A stretch of DNA of 64,000 nt from positions 21,539 through 85,538 of the forward strand of contig JAJDXM010000064.1 in assembly GCA_022823225.1 (NCBI GenBank), written 5' to 3'. Made by a program: the position numbers and the translations under genes. Shown piece after piece: positions 17,730 to 27,594 of this stretch (position 1 is its first letter; each line of letters opens with the position of its first letter). The notes under the pieces are model-generated. The model worked only from the letters and a program-made list of their open reading frames with translations, searched no databases and had not been told where the DNA came from. Source of the stretch: Gemmatimonadota bacterium (GTDB taxonomy: Bacteria; Gemmatimonadota; Gemmatimonadetes; Longimicrobiales; Gaopeijiaceae).

Positions 17730-18992
17730 TCAGCGCTCCACTGCGGGGAGAATCCGCTGCTGCAGCGCCGTCCAGCTCGACATCTCGGCACGCTGGTGCA
17801 GCGTCCAGCCGTTGAAGACCGAGATCAGGTCGTACTCCGGCACGACGTGGAGGAACTGTCCGCCGTATCCGTTGCCCGCAAAGATCGTCGCCCGGCCACC
17901 CTCGTGGACTGGCACCCACCACTGGTAGCCATAACCCGTATCGGCCCGGCCGTTGTCCGGGGCGATGTCGGAAATGACGGGCGAAGTGGACGCGCGCACC
18001 CACTCCTCCGAAACGATCCGGCGGCCGTCCCATTCACCGCCCCTGAGCATCAGGTATCCTACCCGGGCCAGGTCGTGCGCGGTGAGGTACAGCCCGCCCT
18101 CCGTATCCGCTTCCCCGTCCGGGGTCGTCTTCCAGTAGTACTCCTCTATCCCGATGGGGCCGAAGAGGTGTTCTTCCGCCCACCGGTCCATGCGCTCTCC
18201 GGTGGCCTCCCGCAGTATCTTGCCGATGAGCACGCTGACGCCGTCGTTGTAGTCGAAGCGCGTTCCCGGATCGGTGCCCACGGGCCGCGAGACCGCGTAC
18301 CGGATCCAGGTGTCGCTCGCTTCCAGTTCCACGGTCGGGTGCGTGCTGTCGGCGTAGGTCTGACCGGGGACGGCCCAGTCCATTCCGCTCCGCATGGTGA
18401 GGAAGTCCTCGATGGTCGCCGCGGCGCGGCGGGGCTCGGCCAGGTCGGGGCCGTACGCCTCCAGATAGGGCCACGCAGCCGCCTCCACGCCGGGAATGTG
18501 CCCTCCGTCGATCGCGATCCCGAAGGCCACCGACATGACGCTCTTCGTGACCGACTGCAGGGTGTGCAGGTCCGTGTCACCGAAGTACGGGTGCCAGGCC
18601 GGATGATCGTAGTTGTACTGGTGTTCGACCGTGTCGGCCTGCCGTACCAGCAGCTCGCGGTATCGACCCGAATGGTCCCAGCTGTGATCGGCGACGACGT
18701 GGCCGTTGCGAATCAGGAGAAAGTGGTCGATCAGGCCGTACCTGCCCGCGTCGATGTCGGCGACGAGCGCGGCGATCGAGTCGGGATCGAGACCCTCGTC
18801 CTCGGGGGTGGAGGTGGGCCACTCGTCGCCGGGCCAGCGATCCTGGCCGGGCATCGCGGAAGTCCCGGACGAGCAGGCGGCGGCTGCGAGGGCCGCAAGC
18901 GCCGCGAGGATCCCCACGGTGGGCAGGTGACCATGGCCGGATGCCCGGTGTCGGCCGCCCCTCAAGCCCGAATTGTACGGTGGACATGACAT
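17730..18992 (-). CDS. Serine hydrolase lipoprotein (class C beta-lactamase fold)
   Basis: 420 residues. Lipoprotein signal with acylated Cys40 (lipobox AAAC). The AmpC/PBP4*-like domain follows, with the catalytic tetrad motif S-V-T-K at Ser147 and Lys150 and the second motif in FDYNDGVS (about residue 250). These enzymes are D-aminopeptidases, esterases or penicillin-recognising hydrolases; no specific activity can be assigned. The ATG at 18992 has AGGAG ten bases upstream, and that ribosome site lies inside the loop of the TGTAA-N8-TTACA inverted repeat. The repeat also overlaps the stop codon of recQ, so the gap between recQ and this gene is only 15 bases. Confidence 0.88.
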   Translation of the reverse strand: MSCPPYNSGLRGGRHRASGHGHLPTVGILAALAALAAAACSSGTSAMPGQDRWPGDEWPTSTPEDEGLDPDSIAALVADIDAGRYGLIDHFLLIRNGHVVADHSWDHSGRYRELLVRQADTVEHQYNYDHPAWHPYFGDTDLHTLQSVTKSVMSVAFGIAIDGGHIPGVEAAAWPYLEAYGPDLAEPRRAAATIEDFLTMRSGMDWAVPGQTYADSTHPTVELEASDTWIRYAVSRPVGTDPGTRFDYNDGVSVLIGKILREATGERMDRWAEEHLFGPIGIEEYYWKTTPDGEADTEGGLYLTAHDLARVGYLMLRGGEWDGRRIVSEEWVRASTSPVISDIAPDNGRADTGYGYQWWVPVHEGGRATIFAGNGYGGQFLHVVPEYDLISVFNGWTLHQRAEMSSWTALQQRILPAVER

Positions 18993-18994
18993 TG

Positions 18995-19012
18995 TGTAAT
19001 GTTCTCCTTACA
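18995..19012 (-). promoter_or_regulatory. TGTAA-N8-TTACA inverted repeat enclosing a ribosome site
   Basis: On the minus strand the loop reads GGAGAACA and holds the Shine-Dalgarno sequence of the serine hydrolase gene; AATGTCATG with the start codon follows. The same layout recurs on the minus strand of the repeats at 20950 and 49541. It could be a repressor operator (PadR-type operators are related inverted repeats) or an RNA hairpin presenting the ribosome site. This is inference from pattern and position. Confidence 0.5.
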
Positions 19013-20882
19013 TTCTGTTGATCGGCACCGGGCGGCCGCGGGCGACCTGCGTCGCCGATTCTGCGCCCGCGGCGTGCGCGGCGATCACCGCGAGAAAGTC
19101 GTCGCCGTAGCGCTTCAGCTTCGTGTCTCCCACGCCGGGCAGTCGCGAGAAATCATCGTGGGTGGCGGGTCGCCGCGCAACCATTTCGCGCAGCGTGGAG
19201 TCGTGGAAGATCACGTACGGCGGGACCTTCTGCTCCGCCGCGAGTTCGGTGCGGCGCGCGCGCAGGGCCTCCCAGAGCGACTCGTCCCAGGTCGCCGGGT
19301 CGGGAGGCGGGGCCGGATCCCCCGCGCGGGACGTTCGCCGCGCCCTCGTCGCGGGCAGATCGCGGCGCATGTGGACCCGGGTCTCGCCCCGCAGGACCGG
19401 CCAGCTCGCCCCGGTCAGGCGGATGGAGCCATACCGCTCGACTTCGACGCTGAGGAGACCACCCGCCACGAGCTGGCGGAAGACCGAGCGCCACTGGCGG
19501 GCATCGCGGTCGCGGCCCACCCCGTAGGTCGGCAGGCGATCGTGGCGGAAGCGCCTGATCCGCTCCGTGTCGCGCCCCCTGAGCACGTCGATCAGGTAGG
19601 CCACGCCGAATCGCTGGCCGGTCCGGTACGCGCACGACATCGCCATCTGCGCGGCCTCGGTCGCGTCCCAGGTGTCCACCGGAGCGAGGCAGTTGTCGCA
19701 GTTGCCGCAGGGGTCCGCCAACGAGTCGCCGAAGTAGGCGAGCAGCGTTCTGCGCCGGCAGGTCGCGAGCTCGCAGTACCCGAGCATGGCGTCGAGCTTC
19801 CGCACTTCGAGCCGCTTCCTCGCCTCGCCGGCCTCCGAGCCCGCCACCATCTGGCGCAGCGTCACGACCTCCTGCAGGCCGTAGACCATCCAGGCGTCGG
19901 CGGGGAGCCCGTCGCGGCCGGCGCGGCCGGTCTCCTGATAGTAGGATTCGATGCTCTTCGGCAGGTCCAGGTGGGCGACGAAGCGCACATCCGGCTTGTC
20001 GATCCCCATGCCGAAGGCGATCGTTGCAACGATCACCACCCCGTCCTCCCGCAGGAACCGGTCCTGGTGGCGCTGGCGGGTCCCGGCGTCGAGCCCCGCG
20101 TGATACGGCAGCGCGTTCACCCCCGCCTTCTCGCGGAGCCAGGCAGCGGTCGCGTCGACCTTGCGCCGCGACAGGCAGTACACGATGCCCGCGTGACCGG
20201 CGTGGCGCGTCTCCAGAAAGCGCCGCAGCTGCGCCCGCGCGTTGTCCTTCGGCACCACCGCGTAACCGATGTTCGGCCGGTCGAAACCGCTGACGAACAG
20301 CACGGAATCGCGCAGGCGCAACCGGGCGGCGATCTCGCGGCGCGTGGGCTCGTCGGCGGTCGCGGTCAACGCGATCCTCGGCACCTCCGGAAAACGCTCG
20401 CCGAGCACGGAGAGCTGCAGATACTCCGGGCGGAAGTCGTGGCCCCACTGGGAGACGCAGTGGGCTTCGTCAATCGCGAAGAGCGCCAGGCGGGTGCGCG
20501 ACAGGAGCTCCAGGGTACGCGGTCCGAGGAGCCGTTCGGGGGCCACGTAGAGCAGATCGAGCCGCCCCCCGCGAACCGCCGCCTCGACCTCCACGACCTC
20601 GCCGGGCGACAGGGTCGAGTTGAGGCACGCAGCCCGCACGCCGGTCTGGCGCAGCCCTTCGACCTGGTCGCGCATCAGAGCGATGAGCGGCGAGACGACG
20701 ACGCCCAGGCCGTCCCGCACGATCGCGGGGATCTGGTAGCAGAGCGACTTGCCGCCCCCGGTGGGCATCAGGACGAGGCTGTCTCCACCGGCCACCGTAT
20801 GCTCGATGACGGCTTCCTGCTCGGCCACGAAAGCGGAGTACCCGAAGACGCGGTGGAGGACCTCGTGGATGTTTTGGGTCAT
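19008..20882 (-). CDS. recQ: ATP-dependent DNA helicase RecQ
   Basis: 3'-5' DNA helicase for recombination and fork repair. 624 residues. The DEAD-type core has Walker A at PTGGGKS (Lys45) and the DEAH box in [18 protein letters not shown] (about 136-153). The second RecA-like lobe contains the [10 protein letters not shown] motif. The RecQ zinc subdomain has four Cys (CELATC then CGNCDNC), then the RQC winged helix and a C-terminal HRDC domain (about 540-615). The start ATG 20882 matches the normal N-terminus ([15 protein letters not shown]). The frame stays open upstream through the dispersed repeat to 21089, but that part is repeat sequence, not protein. Confidence 0.95.
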   Translation of the reverse strand: MTQNIHEVLHRVFGYSAFVAEQEAVIEHTVAGGDSLVLMPTGGGKSLCYQIPAIVRDGLGVVVSPLIALMRDQVEGLRQTGVRAACLNSTLSPGEVVEVEAAVRGGRLDLLYVAPERLLGPRTLELLSRTRLALFAIDEAHCVSQWGHDFRPEYLQLSVLGERFPEVPRIALTATADEPTRREIAARLRLRDSVLFVSGFDRPNIGYAVVPKDNARAQLRRFLETRHAGHAGIVYCLSRRKVDATAAWLREKAGVNALPYHAGLDAGTRQRHQDRFLREDGVVIVATIAFGMGIDKPDVRFVAHLDLPKSIESYYQETGRAGRDGLPADAWMVYGLQEVVTLRQMVAGSEAGEARKRLEVRKLDAMLGYCELATCRRRTLLAYFGDSLADPCGNCDNCLAPVDTWDATEAAQMAMSCAYRTGQRFGVAYLIDVLRGRDTERIRRFRHDRLPTYGVGRDRDARQWRSVFRQLVAGGLLSVEVERYGSIRLTGASWPVLRGETRVHMRRDLPATRARRTSRAGDPAPPPDPATWDESLWEALRARRTELAAEQKVPPYVIFHDSTLREMVARRPATHDDFSRLPGVGDTKLKRYGDDFLAVIAAHAAGAESATQVARGRPVPINRM

Positions 20883-20949
20883 TGGTTGGCGGGAGTTCCG
20901 CTCCTTGCGATCCGGAAGCAGCCGGGTGTCTGGTACGACCCATAATCTA

Positions 20950-21176
20950 GCGGTGGACAGAGCCCCGCGAGCACCGAGAGCGGCGAGGCGCCAAGCTGGC
21001 AAGGCGCGACGAAGGGCGAATAGCGGAGCTATTTGCCCAAGGAGCAACGCAGAGCGGTGCTTTGGGGCCGGCCGACGTATGGTAAACATGACATAATGTA
21101 ATGTTATCTTTACATTGCGGATCGGTGAAGCACCGCGCCCAGCGCGGATGCATCGCCGCTCGAATGCCGGGGGGAC
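20950..21176. repeat. Dispersed repeat copy A (truncated at the right end)
   Basis: It begins after CTAG (20947-20950) with CGGTGGACAGAGCC and continues collinearly with the full copy at 49541: the GCACCGAGAGCGGCGAGGCG block, a hairpin at about 21013-21038 (GGGCGAATAGC, loop GGA, GCTATTTGCCC), the GAGCAACGCAGAGCGG block, the TGTAA-N8-TTACA module, and GCGGATGCATCGCCGC with TCGAATGCCGGGGGG. The final terminal repeat is missing. It fills the space between recQ and a broken cation-efflux gene. Confidence 0.85.
21097..21114. promoter_or_regulatory. TGTAA-N8-TTACA inverted repeat inside repeat copy A
   Basis: TGTAA (21097-21101) and TTACA (21110-21114) flank eight bases. On the minus strand they are followed by ATTATGTCATG, the same order as in front of the serine hydrolase start. 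Here no recognisable gene starts at that ATG, so the copy appears orphaned. Confidence 0.45.
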
Positions 21177-21239
21177 CTATTCCATTCAAATGGTCCCGCC
21201 GGCACCCCCAATTCCTCCAGGGCAGGCGCGCGCGGCGTC

Positions 21240-21891
21240 GTAACGGCGTTGGTCCTCATCAGCGCATACATGATTGTCGAGGTCGTCACCGGCCTGCTCA
21301 CCGGCAGCCTGGCACTGCTCGCCCACGCCGGACACATGCTCACCGACACCGTGTTCCTGGTGCTCGCACTGGCTACCATGCGCCTCTCGGGGCGGTCGAC
21401 CGTGGAACACACCTACGGCTTCCACCGCACGGAAGTCCTCGCTGCCCTGATCAACGCGCTGACGCTTTGGGGCGTCTCCGTCTGGGTGCTTATCGAAGCA
21501 TACCGCCGTTTCTCGGCGGTGCCGGAGGTTGACGGACAACTCTTCCTGATCGTGAGTTCGATCGGACTGGTCGTCAACATCGCGGCCCTGTGGACACTGC
21601 ACGGTGCGGCTCAGAAGAACTCCACACCCTCGAGGGCACTTTCCAGCACATGGTCACGGACCTGCTGGGGGCCGTGGCCGTAGTCGTTGCGGGTGTGCTG
21701 GTCTGGGCATTCGGCTGGCATGTGGCGGACCCGGTTGTGGGCGTGCTCATCGGTGCGCTGGTCCTGATGAGCACGTGGCGCCTGCTGTCAACATCCAGCA
21801 CATCACGGTTCAGTTGGAGTCTACCGCACGCCGATGTCTCGAACGGCATCACGTTGACCATCTGCTTGCCACCGCGCAGGTACCGAGGTAA
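21240..21891 (+). pseudogene. Broken cation diffusion facilitator (CDF) transporter
   Basis: Fragments of one CDF metal-efflux protein in successive frames. From about 21246 it reads the first helices (TGLLTGSLALLAHAGHMLTD, then YGFHRTEVLAALINAL). Near 21610 a single-base deletion shifts to a frame reading LHTLEGTFQHMVTDLLGA and WAFGWHVADPVVGVLIGALV. After WRLL another break leads to HITVQLES, a piece of the C-terminal cytoplasmic domain. The His-rich N-terminus and most of the C-terminal domain are missing. The metal-site pattern HAGHMLTD and its partner HMVTD are still visible, pointing to an ancestral zinc-type exporter. The repeat copy ends about 60 bases upstream. Confidence 0.85.
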
Positions 21892-21952
21892 GAGGGGCGG
21901 ACTCGAGGGGAGTATTACCTGCTGCCAGGCGCAGATGATCGGTGACGTGACG

Positions 21953-24889
21953 TCATCCAGCAGGCCCCCCGGACCGGTCCAGCACCACGGGCGTCCCCAG
22001 CCCGAGCGCCTCGAGCCGCCCAAGCTGGGTGGCCGCGTCGCCGACGACCAGCCAGACCATGTCGCCGCCAAGATGCCGCGCTGCCAGTTCCCTCACGCGC
22101 CCGATCGTCATTTCGCGCACGGTGCGTTCCTGCTGGAGGACGTAATCAGGCGCGAAGCCATAGTCGCTCACCGCACGCACCACCCCGAGCTTGGCCCCCA
22201 GGGTCTCGAAGGCCCGGGCGTTGGAGCGCAACAGGAAGCCCTGCGTAGCCTCCAGGTCCGACTGGTCGAAGGCGGGGCCGTAGGTCTCCAGCATGTCGCG
22301 TATGATCTCCAGCGACTCCAGGGTGACGTTGGAGCGGACCGAGGTGTTGATCGAGAACGGGCCCGGGTAGTGGCCTCCCTGGAACCGGGATCCGACCCCG
22401 TAGGTGTAGCCCTTGCCCTCGCGGAGCACCTGGGTCAGGTCCGAGGCGAAGCCGCCGCCGCCGAGGCGGTAGTTCATGACGGTGGCCGGGTGGTACTCGT
22501 CGTCCGTGCGCGCCAGAGCGAGGCGGCCGATGTTGATGACCGACTGGGCGGCGCCGGGAACGTCGATGAAGTACAGGCCCGCGCGTTGATCGGACCAGAC
22601 AGGGGGATCGGGGAGGGTGGGCGCGGGGCGGTCCTCCCACCGCGCAGCGAGGGTGGCGAGCGGGGCGGTCGCCTCGTCCGGCGACACCGCCCCAGCGACA
22701 AGGAAGGCCGCCGCGCCGGGTACCAGCGCGGTCGCGTGGTAGGCGCGCAGATCGTCCAGGGTTAAGGCGGCGACGCTCTCGAGCGTGCCGAAGGGGTTCT
22801 CGGCAAGGATGTGGTCGCCGTAGAGGAGGCGGCCGAAGGCCCGCGAGGCGATGGCCGACGGGTTCGCGTCCAACCGCCGGATGGTGTTCATGACCCTCTG
22901 ACGGGCCAGCTCGAAGCGCTCGGAGTCGAGGCGGGGCTCCAGCAGGATCTCCTCGACCAGCGCCATGGTCTCGCTGTAGTTGCGGGCCAGAACACTCCCC
23001 GAGATGGTGAAGCCGGTGCTGCCCCCGGAGACGCTCAACGAGGCGCCGAGGAGGTCGATCGCCTGCTCCAGTTCTTCCGGCGTGCGGTTCGCGGTGCCTT
23101 CCAGCATCGTCTCGGCGAGCAGGTTGGCGATGCCGGTACGGCCGGGCGCCTCCAGGAGCATCCCCCCGCGCAGGTTGAGTTCGAACTGGACCATCGGGGT
23201 TTCGTGGGCCTCCACTCCCAGAACGGAGAGGCCGTTCGCGAGCGTTTCACGCCACACCTCGGGGGCCCGGACGCTCGGAGACGGGCCGTAGGGAGGCTCC
23301 ACCGAACGATCGAAAGCCCCGCCCGGCGTACGCTCCTCGCCGCGCATCACGGTGAACTCGGCTTCGGCGCCCTGCACGATCGGTTCGATCACCACCTCGC
23401 CGCGTTCGGAGCCCTCCAGGGCCAGCTCCACCTGCCCGCGCGGCACAAAGCTGGTGGCCACGTGCGGACGGTCCTTCAGGTAGGTCTCGTAGACACGCGT
23501 CACATCTTCCGCAGATACCGCGAGGATGCGCCGGAGATCCTCGCCGGCGTACCCCGGATCACCGGCGAAGATGGCGTAGTCGGCCAACTGGAATGCCTTG
23601 CCGAGCGCGCTCGACAGACCCCGGTAGAAGCCGGTTTCGGTCCCGGCCTTGACGCGCCGCAGTTCCGCCTCGGGTATACCCTGCTCCTCGAGGCGCCGGA
23701 ATCCGGTTTGGACGGCCGCGAAAAGGTCGTCGAGATCGGTCCCCGGATATGCGAGCGCCTGGAAGTTGAACTGGCCCGCGAGCTCCTGTGCGCTGTGGTA
23801 GGTCGTGACCTGCGGAGTGAGTGCCTCCTCTTCGACGAGCACCTTGTAGAGCGGCGTCGACTTGCCGTCAGTCAGGAGGGAGGACAGCACGTCGAGCGCG
23901 TAGGCGTCCTCGTGGTAGCGCGGCACGGACGGCCACGAGAGGGTGAGTAGCGGCAGATTGCCGAAATTGTCCTCGTGGTAGAGGCGCCGCGTTTCGGCGA
24001 GCCGGACCTCGGGAGGCTCGGCGACTTCGGGCGTCGGCCGGGCGGGGATCTCGCCGAAGTACTTCTCGATCCACTCCATCGTCTGATCGACGTCGATGTC
24101 GCCGGCAACGACCAGCGTCGCGTTGTTGGGCCCGTACCAGCGCGCGTGGAATTCCTTCGCGTCGGCCACGGTGGCCGCATCCAGGTCGGCGAGCGAGCCG
24201 ATCACCTGCCAGCGGTAGGGGTGGCCCTCCGGGTACATGGCCCGGTCGATCACATACTCGTTGTGGCCGTATGGGCGATTGTCCACGCCCTGCCGCTTCT
24301 CGTTCTTGACGACCTGCTTCTCCTTGGCCACCACGGACTCGGTCACGGTGTTGATGAAGAAACCGAGCTTGTCGGCCTCGGCCCACAGCGTCTTCTCCAG
24401 CCCGTCGACAGGAACGACCTCGAAGTAGTTGGTGCGGTCGCGGCTCGTGGACCCGTTGGTCGAGCTGCCGACGCGGGTCATGAGCCTGTCCAGCCCGCCG
24501 GGGCCCAGGTTCTCCGAGTCCAGGAAGAAAAGGTGCTCGAAGAGATGGGCGAAGCCGGTCCTTCCCTCGACCTCGCGGGCGCTGCCCACATGGAAGGTCA
24601 TGGCGACGGCCGCCAGCGGATCGGAGTCGTCGGTGTGGAGGATGACCTCCAGCCCGTTGTCGAGCTCGTAGCGCTCGAACGGGACTTCGAATCCGCCGGC
24701 CGATGGGGCTCCGGCGTCGCACGCCGCGAGGACGAGGAGAGGGAGCAGTGGCAGACGGGACAGGGCGCGTGCCGCGGCCGGCCGGACCCGGTGCGGTAGT
24801 GGCGAAGGGCGCGCCGGGCCTACTCCCGAAGCCGGCGGGCTCGAGTGCGGCAACCGGTTTCCGATCGGCGTCGATGATGGTGTTGTCAT
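21953..24889 (-). CDS. M16 (insulinase/pitrilysin-like) metallopeptidase, two-half fusion
   Basis: 978 residues from ATG 24889 (GGAAAGAAG upstream). An Arg/Pro-rich lead precedes a lipoprotein signal with Cys57. The first M16 half (about 65-500) carries the inverted zinc motif HLFEH (His115, Glu118 catalytic base, His119) with a third-ligand candidate Glu197 in VVKNEKRQ. The second half (about 530-975) lacks zinc ligands but has the substrate-side REGKGYTYGVGS motif near residue 826. Fused halves form a closed clam-shell that degrades peptides. The lipid anchor and signal place it in the periplasm or outer membrane. It is divergent from a TonB receptor gene across 129 bp, so they may share regulation and peptide handling. 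Confidence 0.93.
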   Translation of the reverse strand: MTTPSSTPIGNRLPHSSPPASGVGPARPSPLPHRVRPAAARALSRLPLLPLLVLAACDAGAPSAGGFEVPFERYELDNGLEVILHTDDSDPLAAVAMTFHVGSAREVEGRTGFAHLFEHLFFLDSENLGPGGLDRLMTRVGSSTNGSTSRDRTNYFEVVPVDGLEKTLWAEADKLGFFINTVTESVVAKEKQVVKNEKRQGVDNRPYGHNEYVIDRAMYPEGHPYRWQVIGSLADLDAATVADAKEFHARWYGPNNATLVVAGDIDVDQTMEWIEKYFGEIPARPTPEVAEPPEVRLAETRRLYHEDNFGNLPLLTLSWPSVPRYHEDAYALDVLSSLLTDGKSTPLYKVLVEEEALTPQVTTYHSAQELAGQFNFQALAYPGTDLDDLFAAVQTGFRRLEEQGIPEAELRRVKAGTETGFYRGLSSALGKAFQLADYAIFAGDPGYAGEDLRRILAVSAEDVTRVYETYLKDRPHVATSFVPRGQVELALEGSERGEVVIEPIVQGAEAEFTVMRGEERTPGGAFDRSVEPPYGPSPSVRAPEVWRETLANGLSVLGVEAHETPMVQFELNLRGGMLLEAPGRTGIANLLAETMLEGTANRTPEELEQAIDLLGASLSVSGGSTGFTISGSVLARNYSETMALVEEILLEPRLDSERFELARQRVMNTIRRLDANPSAIASRAFGRLLYGDHILAENPFGTLESVAALTLDDLRAYHATALVPGAAAFLVAGAVSPDEATAPLATLAARWEDRPAPTLPDPPVWSDQRAGLYFIDVPGAAQSVINIGRLALARTDDEYHPATVMNYRLGGGGFASDLTQVLREGKGYTYGVGSRFQGGHYPGPFSINTSVRSNVTLESLEIIRDMLETYGPAFDQSDLEATQGFLLRSNARAFETLGAKLGVVRAVSDYGFAPDYVLQQERTVREMTIGRVRELAARHLGGDMVWLVVGDAATQLGRLEALGLGTPVVLDRSGGPAG

Positions 24890-25018
24890 GCTGTTCTTCT
24901 TTCCGGTTTGGCGCCCTTCGCCTGGGAGTTGGCGCCCGAGTGCTTGTCGCGGCGGAGCCTTTTCCGCCATGGTGACAGGGTGGACCCGTCAGGACTACTG
25001 ACAGACCCGGAGGCAATC

Positions 25019-27529
25019 ATGAACGCAATCCTGTCGCTCGCGCAACCTGGACGCCGAGTCCTCCACCTGCTCCCTCTCGTGCCGCTGGCACTGCCCGGAA
25101 CGGCGCCCGTCTCCGCCCAGACCCCGCCGGACACCGTCACGGCCGTCGAAGGGATCGTCGTGGTCGTGGGATCGCGTGCGGGAATCGTGGACCCTGCCTC
25201 CCTTCCCGTCCCGGTCGACATCTACGGCGCCGAGGAGATCGCCCGTCTCGGGGAGGTCGACCTGGGCGAGGTGCTCGGCCGCATCGCCCCCTCCTTCAAC
25301 TCGACGCGGCTCTCGGCGGGCGACGGCGGCGCGCTCCACGTGGCCACGCTACGGGGCATGAACGGCGATCAGGTGCTGGTCCTCGTGAACGGCAAGCGCC
25401 GTCACCCGGTCGCCTTCGCAAAGGTGCTTGCCGCCGCGGGACAGGGCACGACCGGGACCGATTTTCGCGCGATCCCCGTCCACGCGATCAAACGCATCGA
25501 GGTGCTGCGCGAGGGCGCCGCCTCGCAGTACGGCTCGGACGCGATCGCGGGCGTGATCAACATCGTGCTCAAGGACGACGCGGACGGCGTCACGGCCTCG
25601 TCGTACCTTGGTCGCACCTCCCGGGGCGACGGCGCGCGGCTCCTCACCTCGGCCAACGCAGGTGTCGCGCTGGGGGACGGCTTCCTCAACCTCACCGTGG
25701 AAGTCGCCGAGCAGGAGGTCGCCAACAGGGCCGGCAGGGCTCCCACCTGTTTCGGTCCGAATCCGGACTACGCGCCCTGTGCCGACGGCGGCAAGGTCAT
25801 CCGGCTGATGCGCAACGGGGAACCGGATTACAAGAGCGCGTCCTTCATGGTGAACGCGTCGGTGCCCGCGGGGGACTCCTTCGAGTTCTACGCGTTCGGC
25901 GGGTACTCCGACCGGGGGGCGGTCTCCGATGGCCTGTACCGCAAGGCGGACTGGGTCCCGCGGAGCGTGTCCTACGTCTACCCGGACGGGTTCTTTCCCG
26001 TGGAGGAGTCCGAAATGACGGACGGTTCGGCAGTCGGCGGCCTTCGCGGACGCCTCGGCGAATGGACGACCGACCTGAGTCTCGGCTACGGGAGCGGGAC
26101 CTTCGCCTTCGGCGCGGCCAACTCGATCAACCCGTCCTACGCGGCCGAATACCTCGCCAGCAATCCCGGTGCGGACGGCGCCGCGATCGCCGCGAATGCC
26201 GGGCCCCGCGATGTCCACAGCGGCTCCCTGAACGTCCGCCAGTGGACGCTCAACGCCGACGCCAGGCGTGACCTCGAGTTCGGCTCGACACCAGCGCTCC
26301 TGGCGGTGGGAGGCGCCTTTCGGCGGGACTCCTACTGGATGGAAGCCGGCGAGAGGGCGTCGTGGGCCTGCGGGCCGAGCGACAACCCCGGGAGCTTCCC
26401 CGCCGCCCACCATCTGAACACCGGCGGCACGGCCCATGCGAGCTGCGGCGTACAGGGCTACCCCGGCTACAGCCCCCTTTCGGCGAAGGGGAGCAAGCGC
26501 GAGCGCAACAGCTTCGGAGCCTACGCCGACATGGAACTCCGCCCGACCGAGGCCGCGCTTGTGGGAGCGGCCCTCCGCTTCGAACAGTACAGCGACGCGG
26601 GCGCTTCGATCACCGGCAAGCTCGCGGGACGGTTGGAGTTGGGCCAGTCCGGCGCTGCTTTGCGCGGAGCCCTCTCGACCGGGTTCCGCGCCCCGCGTCT
26701 GGCCCAGCGCGGCTTCAACACACTCGGCTTCGTGGGCGGCAGCGACGGGCTGGTCAGCGCCGGATTCCTGCCCGAGGGAGATCCGGTCGCCTGCGCCGAC
26801 TTCGACGCATGTTCCCTGAGCCACGAGACCTCGCTGAGCTTAACCGGCGGATTCGTCTACGCCGGAGCGGATGGCCTGCAACTGTCCGCCGACTTCTACC
26901 ACGTCTCGGTGAGCGATGCGATCGCGCTAACCCGGTCGCTGACCCAGGCGCACGGCCTGCGGCCCGGTGCCCGCTTCCAGGGCCGGCCGGTGGACGCGGT
27001 GGCCTTCTGGACGAACGCGATCGACACGCGAACGCGAGGCTTTGACGTCGTCGCCAATTGGCGGGTGCGGGACACGTCCTGGGGAGCGGCCGACCTGTCG
27101 GCGAGCTACCACCTGAACGGCACCGAGATCACGGCCAACCGCAACGAGGACTTCATCGGGGAGACCCAGGCCACCCTGATCGAGCAATCCCAGCCGGGTC
27201 GGCGGATCGGCGCGGGCGCGGACGTGCGCTTCGCCGGCGGCGTCGGCGCGCGGCTGAGGTGGAAGCACATCGGCGAGGTCACGACCCCGTTCATCTTCGA
27301 GGAGCCGGTAACGATCGACGCGGCCTCGATTGTGGACACGGAGGTGAGTTTCCGAATCGCCGGCCGCCTCCGCCTCGGCGTCGGTGCCAACAACCTTCTG
27401 GACCGGCTTCCCAACCGCCTCCCCGACGGGGCAGTGGCACAGCTGTGGTCGCTGGACTATCCGTCGGAGTCGCCGTACGGGATCGCGGGCCGCGTCCTGT
27501 ACATGCGGGTGGACTTCGTGGGGAACTGA
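25019..27529 (+). CDS. TonB-dependent outer-membrane receptor
   Basis: 836 residues from ATG 25019 with GGAGG five bases upstream. Signal peptide cleaved after about residue 34 (PVSAQ). The plug domain (about 45-190) has VLVLVNGKRRHPV and IEVLREGAASQYGSDAIAGV. A 22-strand-type barrel follows, ending in an aromatic-rich strand (RVLYMRVDFVGN). Three cysteine pairs in extracellular loops (about residues 245/254, 452/482, 589/594) suggest disulfide-stabilised loops. There is no carboxypeptidase-like N-terminal domain. The ligand is unknown. The peptidase gene lying head-to-head is the only functional hint. Confidence 0.92.
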   Translation: MNAILSLAQPGRRVLHLLPLVPLALPGTAPVSAQTPPDTVTAVEGIVVVVGSRAGIVDPASLPVPVDIYGAEEIARLGEVDLGEVLGRIAPSFNSTRLSAGDGGALHVATLRGMNGDQVLVLVNGKRRHPVAFAKVLAAAGQGTTGTDFRAIPVHAIKRIEVLREGAASQYGSDAIAGVINIVLKDDADGVTASSYLGRTSRGDGARLLTSANAGVALGDGFLNLTVEVAEQEVANRAGRAPTCFGPNPDYAPCADGGKVIRLMRNGEPDYKSASFMVNASVPAGDSFEFYAFGGYSDRGAVSDGLYRKADWVPRSVSYVYPDGFFPVEESEMTDGSAVGGLRGRLGEWTTDLSLGYGSGTFAFGAANSINPSYAAEYLASNPGADGAAIAANAGPRDVHSGSLNVRQWTLNADARRDLEFGSTPALLAVGGAFRRDSYWMEAGERASWACGPSDNPGSFPAAHHLNTGGTAHASCGVQGYPGYSPLSAKGSKRERNSFGAYADMELRPTEAALVGAALRFEQYSDAGASITGKLAGRLELGQSGAALRGALSTGFRAPRLAQRGFNTLGFVGGSDGLVSAGFLPEGDPVACADFDACSLSHETSLSLTGGFVYAGADGLQLSADFYHVSVSDAIALTRSLTQAHGLRPGARFQGRPVDAVAFWTNAIDTRTRGFDVVANWRVRDTSWGAADLSASYHLNGTEITANRNEDFIGETQATLIEQSQPGRRIGAGADVRFAGGVGARLRWKHIGEVTTPFIFEEPVTIDAASIVDTEVSFRIAGRLRLGVGANNLLDRLPNRLPDGAVAQLWSLDYPSESPYGIAGRVLYMRVDFVGN

Positions 27530-27594
27530 AGGGCCGGCGGCGCACGGGGTCGGCAGTGCACCGCCGGCACGATCAGCGCTTCAACAGCGCAGGA

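Noticed and set aside
20883..21089. N-terminal extension of RecQ through the repeat
   Set aside because: The extra 69 residues are the translation of repeat copy A, and a similar string appears from copy C; the normal RecQ start is at 20882.
21590..22765. 391-codon plus-strand frame starting in the cation-efflux remnant
   Set aside because: Only its first 70 or so codons are cation-efflux sequence; the rest is antisense to the M16 peptidase gene.
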